Shown in pieces: positions 27,734 through 36,521 of a DNA stretch of 64,000 bases (its first letter is position 1; each line of letters begins with the position of its first letter). Made by a program: the position numbers and the translations under genes. The stretch lies in the NCBI RefSeq assembly GCF_001653755.1, contig NZ_CP015125.1, forward strand, positions 2,737,501 to 2,801,500. Direction: 5' to 3'. Source of the DNA: Dokdonia donghaensis DSW-1. GTDB lineage: Bacteria > Bacteroidota > Bacteroidia > Flavobacteriales > Flavobacteriaceae. Under the pieces are notes generated by a model. It searched no databases. It was not told the origin of the DNA and saw only the letters and a list, made by a program, of their open reading frames with translations.

Positions 27734-28657
27734 ATGAGACTGCTACACACACTCCTACTTGCGGTATTACTATCATTCTTAACAATAAACTGTTCTGATA
27801 GTGAGGAGCTAGCACCAGAGGTTATCACAGATGATGTTGTTGCAACAGATGACGGTCCTACAGAAGAAGCAGATCTAGAAGCCTTAGTACTCACAGATGT
27901 ATCGTATGGTGATGACCCATTACAGGTGTATGACATCTACCTCCCTGCTGGTCGTAAGGCAACTAAAACTAAAACCATTATCCTTATACACGGTGGTGGC
28001 TGGGTAGAAGGAGATAAGGAAGATGTTACTGCTTTTATAGACCTCGTGCAATCGCAACACCCAGACCACGCAGTGGTAAATATGAATTATGTACTGGCAG
28101 ACCCTCCTAGTGTTCCTGCGTTTCCTAACCAGTTTCTAGATGTGCAGGCGGTGGTAGATCAACTAGATGACACCCACGAGGAGCTAAGCTTTCTTAACGA
28201 GTATGGCTTTATAGGTCTTAGTGCTGGGGCACATCTGGCTATGATGTATGATTATACCTATAATACACAAGACCAAATAAAATTTGTAGCAAACATAGTG
28301 GGACCAGCAGATTTTACAGATCCTTTTTATGCAGATGAGCCTGGTTTTGAGCAATATCTAGATGCACTTACAGATGAGAGCGCATACCCGGCAAATACAA
28401 ACCTTGCCGAAGCATTAAGCCCTGCCATCGTAGCAAATGTAGATAGCAGCCCTACCCTACAGTTTTATGGTAATGAAGACCCGCTGGTACCCCTTACAAA
28501 CGGGCAGCGATTAGATACCGCATTATCTAACAATAATGTACCTCACATCTTTACAATATATGATGGTGGTCACGGTAACTGGGACGAGGCTAGTTACCTA
28601 GACTTACGTACCAAGATAGGGCAATATATAGACCTTTACCTTGCGATAGAAGAATAA
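27734..28657 (+). CDS. Alpha/beta-hydrolase lipoprotein (esterase-like)
   Basis: A 307-residue lipoprotein anchored at Cys20 with an acidic tether (about 21-60). The catalytic domain has the oxyanion-hole motif IHGGGW near 88, the nucleophile elbow GLSAGAH near 165, Asp in YGNEDPLVP near 260 and His in DGGHGNW near 280. This is a complete Ser-Asp-His triad of the BD-FAE/carboxylesterase type. The substrate could be an acetylated sugar or lipid ester. It is convergent with the helicase gene across a palindrome copy. Confidence 0.87.
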   Translation: MRLLHTLLLAVLLSFLTINCSDSEELAPEVITDDVVATDDGPTEEADLEALVLTDVSYGDDPLQVYDIYLPAGRKATKTKTIILIHGGGWVEGDKEDVTAFIDLVQSQHPDHAVVNMNYVLADPPSVPAFPNQFLDVQAVVDQLDDTHEELSFLNEYGFIGLSAGAHLAMMYDYTYNTQDQIKFVANIVGPADFTDPFYADEPGFEQYLDALTDESAYPANTNLAEALSPAIVANVDSSPTLQFYGNEDPLVPLTNGQRLDTALSNNNVPHIFTIYDGGHGNWDEASYLDLRTKIGQYIDLYLAIEE

Positions 28658-28695
28658 ACAACTGTGTTGCGAGTAGGATGTAATGAGGCTGTTTA

Positions 28696-28711
28696 CGCTT
28701 TCGCGAAAGCG
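28696..28711. repeat. Iterated palindrome copy 8 (between convergent esterase and helicase genes)
   Basis: Perfect, with TA flanks completing the 20-mer. It is the only hairpin seen between the convergent genes and could end transcription. Confidence 0.95.
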
Positions 28712-28740
28712 TAACAAAAACCCTTATCACTCCTCACCTA

Positions 28741-31077
28741 CTACTCTACAATCTTAAGTTTTGCAAAGCGCAGGAGCAGTTTTTTGAGTCCGCCGTTTTC
28801 AAAATTGATTTCGGCTTTTTGGTCTTGACCTTTGCCTTCTATACCGGCTACAATTCCTTTTCCAAAACGTATGTGCTCTACGACCGTACCTGGCTCTAGG
28901 CTACCTGCCAGTGATGGCGTAGCGCTATCTCCAGCGGCTGGACGTATCTTTCTAAGCTTGCGTAATTGGTCTTGTGTAGGTGTTCCCACCTTAGGTGGTG
29001 TGCCACTTACGGGCTTCTTGAGACGCAGTTTACTCTTATCTACATCGCCAAAGATATCTGCATCTATAAGTGGCTTATAGCGGTAACTCTCCATAGGTGT
29101 CTGGTAGTCCAGATACTTATCATCTATCTCTTCTATAAAGCGGCTAGGCTCTGCATCTACCAGTTTACCCCAGCGATAGCGAGACTCTGTGTAGGTGAGA
29201 TATGCCTGCTTCTCTGCTCTAGTGAGTGCTACATAAAAGAGACGGCGCTCCTCCTCTAGCTCACTACGTGTGCTCATACTCATACCAGAAGGAAAGAGAT
29301 CTTCTTCCATCCCCACGATGTATACAAACGGGAACTCTAGCCCCTTTGCAAGGTGTATAGTCATAAGTGCCACACGGTCATCATCACCCGTATCATTATC
29401 TAGCGTGGTAGCCAGCGCTACATCTTCTAGAAACTCTGCCAGCGAGCCAGTGGCATCTGCCAGCTCTTTTTGCTCTTCTACAAAGTCGCGCATACCGTTA
29501 AGGAGCTCCTCTATATTTTCTATACGAGCAATTCCCTCTGGCGTACCGTCTTTTTTGAGTTCTTGTAATAGACCTGTCTTTCTTGCAACCGTCTCTGCTA
29601 CGGTAAAGGCATCACTCTCTTCATTAAGAATCTGGAAACTCTTAATCATCGTGACAAAGTTCTTAAGTTTGGTCTGTGTACCGCGATTTATATTCATCGA
29701 GGGACCTAGCTGTTCTATTTTGTCCATCACCTCAAAGATGGAACGACCATAATGCTTTGCCGCCACCGTAAGCTTGTCTAAGGTGGTACCACCTATACCA
29801 CGCGCAGGGTAGTTTACCACACGCTTGAGTGCCTCCTCATCTTTTGGGTTAACCAGCACACGCAGGTAGCCCAGTACATCCTTTATCTCCTTGCGCTGGT
29901 AAAAGGAAAGTCCACCATAAATACGGTACGGGATGTCACGCTTGCGCAGGGCATCCTCCATTGCACGAGACTGTGCATTTGTTCTGTACAGTATCGCAAA
30001 GTCACCATTGTTAAGCTGGTGATTCATTCTATTTTCAAAAATGGAACTTGCCACATAGCGTCCCTCCTCACCATCTGTAGGCGAGCGGTGCACGATAATC
30101 TGGCCTCCATCTTCGTTTGCCGTCCATACGGTTTTATCAAGACGGGTTTTATTTTTTTCTATCACGCTGTTTGCCGCCTCCACAATATTTTTTGACGAGC
30201 GATAGTTTTGCTCTAGGCGGTACATTGCCACATTATCATAATCCTTCTGGAAGTTCAAAATGTTATTAATGTTTGCCCCTCTAAAGGCATATATACTCTG
30301 CGAGTCATCACCCACCACACAGATGTTTTGAAACTTATCTGAGAGTGCCTTTACAATAAGGTACTGGCTATGGTTTGTATCTTGATACTCATCTACCAGT
30401 ATGTATTTAAAACGGTTTTGGTATTTATTAAGCACCTCTGGAAAGCGGTTGAGCAGCTCATTTGTGCGTAGCAGTAAATCGTCAAAATCCATTGCGCCGG
30501 CTTTAAAACAGCGATCTACATACTCTGCATAGATCTCACCCATACGCGGGCGTTTTGCCATAGCATCTGCCTCTACCAGCTCTGGATTATTTGCATAGGC
30601 ACGCACCGTGATCAAGCTATTTTTAAAAGAAGAGATACGGTTTTGTACCTGCTTGTACTTATAGATATCCTTATCTAGCTGCATCTCCTTGATGATGGCA
30701 CTTATAAGACGTTGTGAGTCTTGGGTATCATAAATAGTAAAGTTAGACGGGTAGCCTAGCTTATCTGCCTCGATACGCAAGATTTTGGCAAATATGGAGT
30801 GAAAGGTTCCCATCCATAGGTTTTTTGCCTCATTATTACCCACAATACCGGCAATACGTTTTTTCATCTCACGTGCCGCCTTATTAGTAAAGGTGAGCGA
30901 TAAGATATTAAAGGCATCTACCCCTTGTGACATCAAGTATGCGATGCGCATTGTGAGCACACGTGTTTTACCAGAGCCCGCGCCCGCAATCACAATAAGG
31001 GCACCATCTTTATGTAGTGTAGGTGCTCGCTGGGCATCATTTAAGCCCTCAATATATACTTCTAATTTTGAATCCAT
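28741..31077 (-). CDS. ATP-dependent DNA helicase UvrD/PcrA
   Basis: A 778-residue superfamily 1A helicase for nucleotide-excision and mismatch repair. Helicase motifs are all visible: Walker A GAGSGKT at 32-38, TFTNKAAREM (Ia), DEYQDTN (II), GDDSQSIYAFRGA (III), QNYRSS (IV), TIHLAKGLEF (V) and VALTRAEK (VI). The C-terminal tail (about 680-778), rich in Pro/Lys with a final IRFGKGIVAGIEGKG Tudor-like module, is the RNA-polymerase-binding part of PcrA. Start ATG. Confidence 0.95.
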   Translation of the reverse strand: MDSKLEVYIEGLNDAQRAPTLHKDGALIVIAGAGSGKTRVLTMRIAYLMSQGVDAFNILSLTFTNKAAREMKKRIAGIVGNNEAKNLWMGTFHSIFAKILRIEADKLGYPSNFTIYDTQDSQRLISAIIKEMQLDKDIYKYKQVQNRISSFKNSLITVRAYANNPELVEADAMAKRPRMGEIYAEYVDRCFKAGAMDFDDLLLRTNELLNRFPEVLNKYQNRFKYILVDEYQDTNHSQYLIVKALSDKFQNICVVGDDSQSIYAFRGANINNILNFQKDYDNVAMYRLEQNYRSSKNIVEAANSVIEKNKTRLDKTVWTANEDGGQIIVHRSPTDGEEGRYVASSIFENRMNHQLNNGDFAILYRTNAQSRAMEDALRKRDIPYRIYGGLSFYQRKEIKDVLGYLRVLVNPKDEEALKRVVNYPARGIGGTTLDKLTVAAKHYGRSIFEVMDKIEQLGPSMNINRGTQTKLKNFVTMIKSFQILNEESDAFTVAETVARKTGLLQELKKDGTPEGIARIENIEELLNGMRDFVEEQKELADATGSLAEFLEDVALATTLDNDTGDDDRVALMTIHLAKGLEFPFVYIVGMEEDLFPSGMSMSTRSELEEERRLFYVALTRAEKQAYLTYTESRYRWGKLVDAEPSRFIEEIDDKYLDYQTPMESYRYKPLIDADIFGDVDKSKLRLKKPVSGTPPKVGTPTQDQLRKLRKIRPAAGDSATPSLAGSLEPGTVVEHIRFGKGIVAGIEGKGQDQKAEINFENGGLKKLLLRFAKLKIVE

Positions 31078-31165
31078 AGCAGGGATCTAAATTACGGACT
31101 CCACCCGTGAATTAAAACCCAAAAAGAGACTTTTATAGCCATTTTTTTAACAATGGATATGGGTA

Positions 31166-31181
31166 CGCTTTCGCGAAAGCG
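31166..31181. repeat. Iterated palindrome copy 9 (between uvrD and VOC genes)
   Basis: Perfect, with TA flanks making the 20-mer. Confidence 0.95.
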
Positions 31182-31281
31182 TAACACCCCACAACCCCAC
31201 CTACCCCGAGAAAGATGGCCGCACCAATGGCTTGCCTGTACCCAAAAAAATGATGATCTTTAAACCTCACAATCATCACCT

Positions 31282-31665
31282 ATGCATACTTTTACCTTTA
31301 ACCATATAGCGCTCTCTGTGACAGATGTGGCGGCGGCTATTGCTTTTTACCAAAAAGTCTTTGGCTTTGCCGAGATAGAAAACACCGCCTCTGTCTCTCC
31401 CACCCGCTGGCTCGCGATGGGTAATGGCAAACAACTACACCTCATACCGCGCCCAGATGCCATCATAAAAACCAATAAAGCCGTACACTTTGCCCTAGCC
31501 ACAGATGACCTAGGCAGTTTTATCACTCACCTCAAAACCCTCGCCATAGACTACTCAGACTGGCGCGGCACGCCTACTAAAGATTATGTGCGCGACGACG
31601 GCATACAGCAGGTGTACTTTCAAGACCCAGATGGCTACTGGGTGGAGGTAAATGATGATGTGTAG
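31282..31665 (+). CDS. VOC-superfamily protein (glyoxalase/dioxygenase-like)
   Basis: A 127-residue protein with two beta-alpha-beta-beta-beta modules. His7 in FNHIALSVTD, the Glu of the FGFAEIE strand, a central HFALATDD and the C-terminal QDPDGYWVEV motif (metal-ligand Glu) fit the vicinal-oxygen-chelate fold. It could be a glyoxalase, a fosfomycin-resistance-like protein or a dioxygenase; the length alone does not decide. ATG start. Confidence 0.87.
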   Translation: MHTFTFNHIALSVTDVAAAIAFYQKVFGFAEIENTASVSPTRWLAMGNGKQLHLIPRPDAIIKTNKAVHFALATDDLGSFITHLKTLAIDYSDWRGTPTKDYVRDDGIQQVYFQDPDGYWVEVNDDV

Positions 31666-31708
31666 CCTCTCCGTTTTTTACTAGTACTTATTTTAAGAAA
31701 ATATTAAG

Positions 31709-31743
31709 ACCCGCTTTACGGAAATCCGTAACAGTGAGCGGGT
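31709..31743. repeat. Bulged inverted repeat at the left edge of the orphan block
   Basis: Outer arms ACCCGCT/AGCGGGT and inner arms TTACGG/CCGTAA around an AAAT loop, with a 5-base bulge CAGTG on one side. There is no following T run, so it is a poor terminator. It may be an element end, an attachment-like site or an RNA structure. Confidence 0.6.
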
Positions 31744-31871
31744 TGTATGGGGTATATTAGCTTTATAGAAAGTGGATGAGTGATTTTCACTTTTTAAAAT
31801 TGAAGACTTAATAATTAATAAGCTTTCTAATATATCTAAGCTAACATTTATTAAAAACACAGAATCACAAG

Positions 31872-32747
31872 ATGAGTAAATTTGAAAATTTCATAAATAG
31901 TCTTACTCCTGAGCAAATCGAAGAAGGAAACAGAAAACAGGAGGCTGAAAACAAAGAAGTATATCTTGAATTTGCAGATGCATACTCTAAAGGATGTTGT
32001 TTCTTATGTGGAATGAAATTGGATTATTTTAATACTTCTGAAACTTGTTTTCATTGGTTTTTAAAACCTTCAGCTATCAAAAAAAAACATTTCAAAGATT
32101 ACTTATCTGAAGATATCGGATTTTTTAAATTAGAAAGTTATTTTAGATGGTTAGCGCATATAGAAAAGCCATTTAGAAATATTAATGACTTAAAATGTGA
32201 GACAACAAAGTCAAAATTGCTTGAAACTACTATTAGGCATAAAAATATTGAGTGGACATTAACATATGGAAAGTCTGACCTTGAAGGTCACAAAGGCTCT
32301 CATAATGGAGATTTTCCGCATTTTCATCTTCAAATGTTAGTAGATGAATTACCATTTATTAGGTTTAATGACTTTCACATACCTTTTTCCAAAGAGGATT
32401 TATTGAATATTGAATTACTCAAAAGAGATGATGTTTTGTTCAGGAATTCTCAAGCACCAGGTATGACTGATTTATTAGAAGATTCTGAAATGTTAGAGAT
32501 AATTGATAAGCATTGCACTGTTCCCGAAAATGAAGAAGATGCTTCTTTAAACTTTGGAACAATGATTCAAATGCCAGAAGGAAAAACAATGTCGGGAGAG
32601 GAAATTGCCAAAATACTTCAACAAAGTAAACGAACCAAAAAACCAATAAGACATTTAATGAAAGAACGCTTTCCTGATGCAAGTATTATGACAGAAGTTA
32701 AGCCTGCCGATGGTGTTCCTAAAAAGAAAAAAAGAAAAAAAAGATAA
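31872..32747 (+). CDS. Orphan protein with possible HIT-like zinc/His motifs and a polybasic tail
   Basis: A 291-residue protein I do not recognise firmly. It has a CCFLCG pair near residue 42, CFHWFLKP near 58 and HNGDFPHFHLQML near 145, where the HxH arrangement resembles HIT-superfamily nucleotide hydrolases. That assignment is tentative. The C-terminus is PKKKKRKKR, encoded by a long A-rich tract. Composition is AT-richer than the core genes around it. No signal peptide. It is the first gene of the orphan block. Confidence 0.6.
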   Translation: MSKFENFINSLTPEQIEEGNRKQEAENKEVYLEFADAYSKGCCFLCGMKLDYFNTSETCFHWFLKPSAIKKKHFKDYLSEDIGFFKLESYFRWLAHIEKPFRNINDLKCETTKSKLLETTIRHKNIEWTLTYGKSDLEGHKGSHNGDFPHFHLQMLVDELPFIRFNDFHIPFSKEDLLNIELLKRDDVLFRNSQAPGMTDLLEDSEMLEIIDKHCTVPENEEDASLNFGTMIQMPEGKTMSGEEIAKILQQSKRTKKPIRHLMKERFPDASIMTEVKPADGVPKKKKRKKR

Positions 32748-32842
32748 CAACGAATGTTAATAATGTATATAACAAAGTACAAAAGACCTTACTATCAAGA
32801 AAGCTTAAGCATTTTTTCAAAGTCACCAAATTTTCAAATAAT

Positions 32843-33097
32843 ATGATAAAATTTTTAAACAAAACAACTAAACTTAAAGTCGATAAAAAAGCATTAATAG
32901 ATGCTAATGATATCATTAACGGCCAAATGGATGGTGTTATTAAAGAGATAAAAAATAGGGTAAATAAACTTTCTAATAATCATAATGCTACGGTAACTCT
33001 ATCTGGTAAAATAAACGATTTTGTATTATCTGTGGATACTGAAAGTGATGAGACAGCTACTCTAATTGAGCAGGTAGTAAATGATTACTTAAAATAG
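32843..33097 (+). CDS. Small orphan protein (84 residues)
   Basis: A basic N-terminus (MIKFLNKTTKLKVDKK) and a helical middle are followed by alternating strands (ATVTLSGKINDFVLSVD). No signal peptide, membrane segment or family motif. It sits in the AT-rich block between the HIT-like orphan and a small membrane protein. Confidence 0.5.
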   Translation: MIKFLNKTTKLKVDKKALIDANDIINGQMDGVIKEIKNRVNKLSNNHNATVTLSGKINDFVLSVDTESDETATLIEQVVNDYLK

Positions 33098-33172
33098 ATT
33101 AAAGTACTTATTGAATTTATCTAAAACTACAATTTTCAAATAAACTCATTCATCAATTCAAAAATCAAAACA

Positions 33173-33382
33173 ATGACTAAAAAATCTAAAAAACTTCAAA
33201 AATTTGAAGCAGACAGAGCAGATTATACAGATCGAGAGATTCAAATGGAAATGCTCTATACTAACTGGCTAATTATAAACGCAACAGAAAAAACAAGAGC
33301 CAATACCTCGACAATAGTTTGGGTTATTGCTATTGGTATTATTCTAAGTGTGATTTCGGCAGTTATGGCTGTGGTGTGGTAA
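33173..33382 (+). CDS. Small single-pass membrane protein (69 residues)
   Basis: A charged cytoplasmic N-terminus (about 1-45) is followed by one hydrophobic helix (about 46-68) ending at the C-terminus, a tail-anchored layout. No family recognised. AT-rich, with its own ATG and no overlap with its neighbours. Confidence 0.5.
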   Translation: MTKKSKKLQKFEADRADYTDREIQMEMLYTNWLIINATEKTRANTSTIVWVIAIGIILSVISAVMAVVW

Positions 33383-33486
33383 TCTTTTAGTAATCGAATT
33401 AATTACTCACTATAACACACTTTAGATAATAATTACAGCATAGAAAATAAGTTTATTATTAATAACCAATTAAAAAAAGTATAACT

Positions 33487-34029
33487 ATGAAGATTATTAC
33501 ATTAATGTATTTAATTCTAATTCTTGCTATTGTTAGTTGTAACAAAACCACCAATAATAGTCAAAGTAAAAATGAGTTCTATTCCGTTAAAGTAGATACA
33601 TCATATAGCTTAAGTGACAGAACAAAGATTGAAGAAATAAAGAGATATATTTATTTAAAACAATCCACAAAAGCAACAAAAAGTCTAAGTCTGTCAAAAA
33701 TTATAAAAGGTAATTCAAAGGACTTTAAGTTTACAATTATAAAAATTGATGCAACAGATATTAAAGAAGTAGAATCTTCAATCCTGTCTTTTAAAAACGA
33801 AGAAGAACTTCAACAATTATTTCTTAAAGTTGACTCAGTCGAAGAAGGAAAGAGCCTTAAAGAAAGAAAAAAAACAAAGCACTACGAAATATCAAAATAC
33901 AACAACACAATCGAGATTGAACAGTTTAATAGTGGTATTAATAAGAGCAATAAAATAACTCTAACTACCCTAGAATACGATGGTTTAAAAGCTGCTTTTG
34001 AAAAATATGCATTGGAAGAAAGTAAATAA
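33487..34029 (+). CDS. Hypothetical lipoprotein (180 residues)
   Basis: Signal peptide with lipobox Cys18 (AIVSC), then an Asn/Ser-rich tether and a Lys/Glu-rich mature domain with no known motif. The next gene begins 5 bases after its stop, so the two are likely cotranscribed and perhaps functionally paired. AT-rich codon use matches the rest of the orphan block. Confidence 0.65.
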   Translation: MKIITLMYLILILAIVSCNKTTNNSQSKNEFYSVKVDTSYSLSDRTKIEEIKRYIYLKQSTKATKSLSLSKIIKGNSKDFKFTIIKIDATDIKEVESSILSFKNEEELQQLFLKVDSVEEGKSLKERKKTKHYEISKYNNTIEIEQFNSGINKSNKITLTTLEYDGLKAAFEKYALEESK

Positions 34030-34034
34030 AAGCG

Positions 34035-34637
34035 TTGTCTAAAGAGGTATTAACTTTTACAACCGAGAAAATGCATAAGTATAAAAGTTGGAAGGAGCTT
34101 ATAAATAGGGTTTTAATAGACAGCGGAGATTTCCTTAATCCAAAAAATGTAATTAAAGGAGAGACAAGAATAGAGATATTTAAATCTACTAAGCAAAATT
34201 CTCTAACTGAAATTCGAGCTGCATATATGGAAAATGATTTTCTTATTTATTTACATATTTTTAATCCAAGAGTTCCAGGTTATAACAAATACGTCGAAAA
34301 CGAATACTTTTATTATTACGATTTTGATGATAAAAATAGTTATGGAGATCCAGGCTTAAAATTTAATAAACAAAATACAGATGGAGTTCTATCGCTTTTA
34401 AAAACCGGTTTAAAAGGTAAAGAAGTACAATACCTTAAAGACAATAAAGTATTAAAATCTAGACTTTACATAAAAGGCGTAAATTCAAAGTTTAACTTTT
34501 CCTATACATATGATTTTTCAAAAAAAAGAGGTTTCTGGAACAGAATATTAGGTCAGAGAATCGAGAAAATGAGCGGAATAGAAGAGAGAGAGATAGATTT
34601 AGTAACTATATTTAGTGGGATAGAAATAAGCAGCTGA
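34035..34637 (+). CDS. Orphan protein (200 residues), probable partner of the preceding lipoprotein
   Basis: A cytoplasmic, Lys/Tyr-rich protein with no recognisable domain or signal peptide. It begins with a TTG 5 bases after the lipoprotein stop; an internal ATG at 34071 is an alternative start. Repeated aromatic pairs (EYFYYYDFDD) and a basic cluster near 165 are visible. The tight spacing suggests an operon pair of unknown role. Confidence 0.55.
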   Translation: MSKEVLTFTTEKMHKYKSWKELINRVLIDSGDFLNPKNVIKGETRIEIFKSTKQNSLTEIRAAYMENDFLIYLHIFNPRVPGYNKYVENEYFYYYDFDDKNSYGDPGLKFNKQNTDGVLSLLKTGLKGKEVQYLKDNKVLKSRLYIKGVNSKFNFSYTYDFSKKRGFWNRILGQRIEKMSGIEEREIDLVTIFSGIEISS

Positions 34638-34671
34638 GTAAAAACATCCCTTCTACCCACAAACCAATAAA

Positions 34672-35223
34672 ATGACCCACATAGCATTAACAGCTCAGAG
34701 CATCTCACTACGGCTTATAGACCTCTCAGACCTGGCAGCTATACACGTACTACATTCTTTTCCCGAGACAGATAAATACAACACGCTAGGCATCCCAAAA
34801 GATCTAGAGGAGACCAAGCATATCATCACCAGCTGGGTAGCAGCTCATAGTGCGACACCTATCACAACTTATACTTTTGCCATAGAGCGTGCTACAGATC
34901 AAGAGTTCGTTGGGCTCATCGGTTTAAAGTTATGGCCTCAAAAACATCGTAGAGGCGAGATATGGTATAAGATCCATCCAGACCACTGGCGTAAAGGCTA
35001 TGCCACTCAGTCTGTAAACCTGGTCTTAGATTTTGGTTTTGAAACGCTCAAACTACACAGAATACAAGCGGGCTGTGCCGTAGCAAATACCGGCTCTATA
35101 AAAGTGCTAGAAAAAGTAGGAATGACACGAGAAGGCCGCGGTCGCAAGGTCTTACCCCTTAAAACCGGCTGGTCAGATAATTTTGAATACTCCATACTCG
35201 ATACCGATGCGCGTGGGGAGTGA
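34672..35223 (+). CDS. GNAT acetyltransferase (RimJ/RimL-like)
   Basis: A 183-residue N-acetyltransferase. The acetyl-CoA-binding region is WYKIHPDHWRKGYATQSVNLVLDFGFETL near 100-130, with the loop RKGYAT. It is followed by HRIQAGCAVANTGSIKVLEKVGMTREGRGR, the typical end of RimJ/L-type GNATs. Base composition returns to that of the core genome. The substrate may be a ribosomal protein, a peptide or a small molecule. ATG start. Confidence 0.9.
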   Translation: MTHIALTAQSISLRLIDLSDLAAIHVLHSFPETDKYNTLGIPKDLEETKHIITSWVAAHSATPITTYTFAIERATDQEFVGLIGLKLWPQKHRRGEIWYKIHPDHWRKGYATQSVNLVLDFGFETLKLHRIQAGCAVANTGSIKVLEKVGMTREGRGRKVLPLKTGWSDNFEYSILDTDARGE

Positions 35224-35321
35224 GGAGATGAGTTTGTATAAAAGCCTATAAAATTAAAATTAGCAACAAGATTCTTAATCAAAAACACCACAAGGAAACC
35301 CTATATTTTGCAATTTCTACA

Positions 35322-36464
35322 ATGCTAGAAAGAGCATCATACTACGGTTTACGAGCACTAGTTATTCTTTATATGGTAGGAGAAATACTTAAAATGGAGC
35401 GTGCTGATGCATTTTCTATTTATGGAATTTTTACTGGTTCTATAGTTTTTTCTAAAATTATAGGTGCCGTTATAGGAGATATTATAATTGGAAATAAAAA
35501 AGCTATAATTGCTGGCGGTATTATTCAAGCGCTAGGAGCATTTTGTTTATGTATACCGAGCACAATAGGCTTATATCTAGGTCTTTTCCTTACTGTTTTA
35601 GGCAGTGGTTTATTTACTCCTAACATCATTTCGAATTTTGGCAAATCCTATCTAATGAAAACCAAATTACTAGATGCTGGGTTTACCATATTCTATCTAG
35701 CTTTAAATCTAGGTTCATTTTTAGGGATTCTAGCGATTGGTTATATCGGAGATATGTATAGTTATACTATTGGTTTTATAATCGCGGGGACTCTAATGTT
35801 ACTTGCCTTAATTCCATTATATTATACTAAAGCAGTTAATTATCAAAAAATAGAGGTGATTAAATCCTCACCTTCAAAAAGGTTAATATCCATACTAAGT
35901 GCTTTACTGCTAGTGGGGTTATTCTGGGGTTTTTATGAATTATCTGGCAACCGAATTTACGACTTGCAGCTACAATTAATGGAGAAATCTACTTTAGCCA
36001 TTCCAAAGCATATATGGCAATCTTTAAATGCCATTTTCATTTTACCGATAAGTATTATTGCTATTGTAATTTGGTCCTACTTCTTCAGTAATCAATCCTT
36101 TAAGCTAATGATTGGTTTTATTTCAGGAGCCATATCCTTTGGTATATTACTATTAGTGCCAGAGACAGCTACAGATAGTCATACGATGACTTACTTAATC
36201 TCTCTTGTATTTCTTGTAATTTCAGAAATACACATCGCACCAATTGTTTATTCCATTTTGACAAAATTTGCAAACCCAAAATATTTGGCAATCTTAGTGA
36301 GCTTGGTTTTTTTACCTACGCGATTAATCTCTCTAATTTTTGGACTATACAGAGACAGGCTGTATGATTATCCAATGTTAGGACTCAAAATAGGACTTAT
36401 TGGAATGGCTATTATAGGAGTATTGCTGGGGATTTATCAATTGTTACGCAAAAAAGTAACTTGA
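35322..36464 (+). CDS. POT/PTR2-family transporter with an apparently short N-terminus
   Basis: A 380-residue inner-membrane protein with about 11-12 hydrophobic segments. The first residues MLERASYYGLRAL carry the POT signature ERxxYYGxR, so it belongs with proton-coupled peptide transporters. In POT proteins this motif is preceded by part of helix 1. Here the frame stays open upstream from 35232 and encodes HKETLYFAIST just before the ATG, but contains no ATG, GTG or TTG. Either a rare start codon is used or the gene has lost its start. It is also shorter than most POT proteins. Confidence 0.75.
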   Translation: MLERASYYGLRALVILYMVGEILKMERADAFSIYGIFTGSIVFSKIIGAVIGDIIIGNKKAIIAGGIIQALGAFCLCIPSTIGLYLGLFLTVLGSGLFTPNIISNFGKSYLMKTKLLDAGFTIFYLALNLGSFLGILAIGYIGDMYSYTIGFIIAGTLMLLALIPLYYTKAVNYQKIEVIKSSPSKRLISILSALLLVGLFWGFYELSGNRIYDLQLQLMEKSTLAIPKHIWQSLNAIFILPISIIAIVIWSYFFSNQSFKLMIGFISGAISFGILLLVPETATDSHTMTYLISLVFLVISEIHIAPIVYSILTKFANPKYLAILVSLVFLPTRLISLIFGLYRDRLYDYPMLGLKIGLIGMAIIGVLLGIYQLLRKKVT

Positions 36465-36521
36465 AGCCCTAAACTCGATTAACATATCCATAAACCACTC
36501 TACTTTTACTAACTTTATAAA

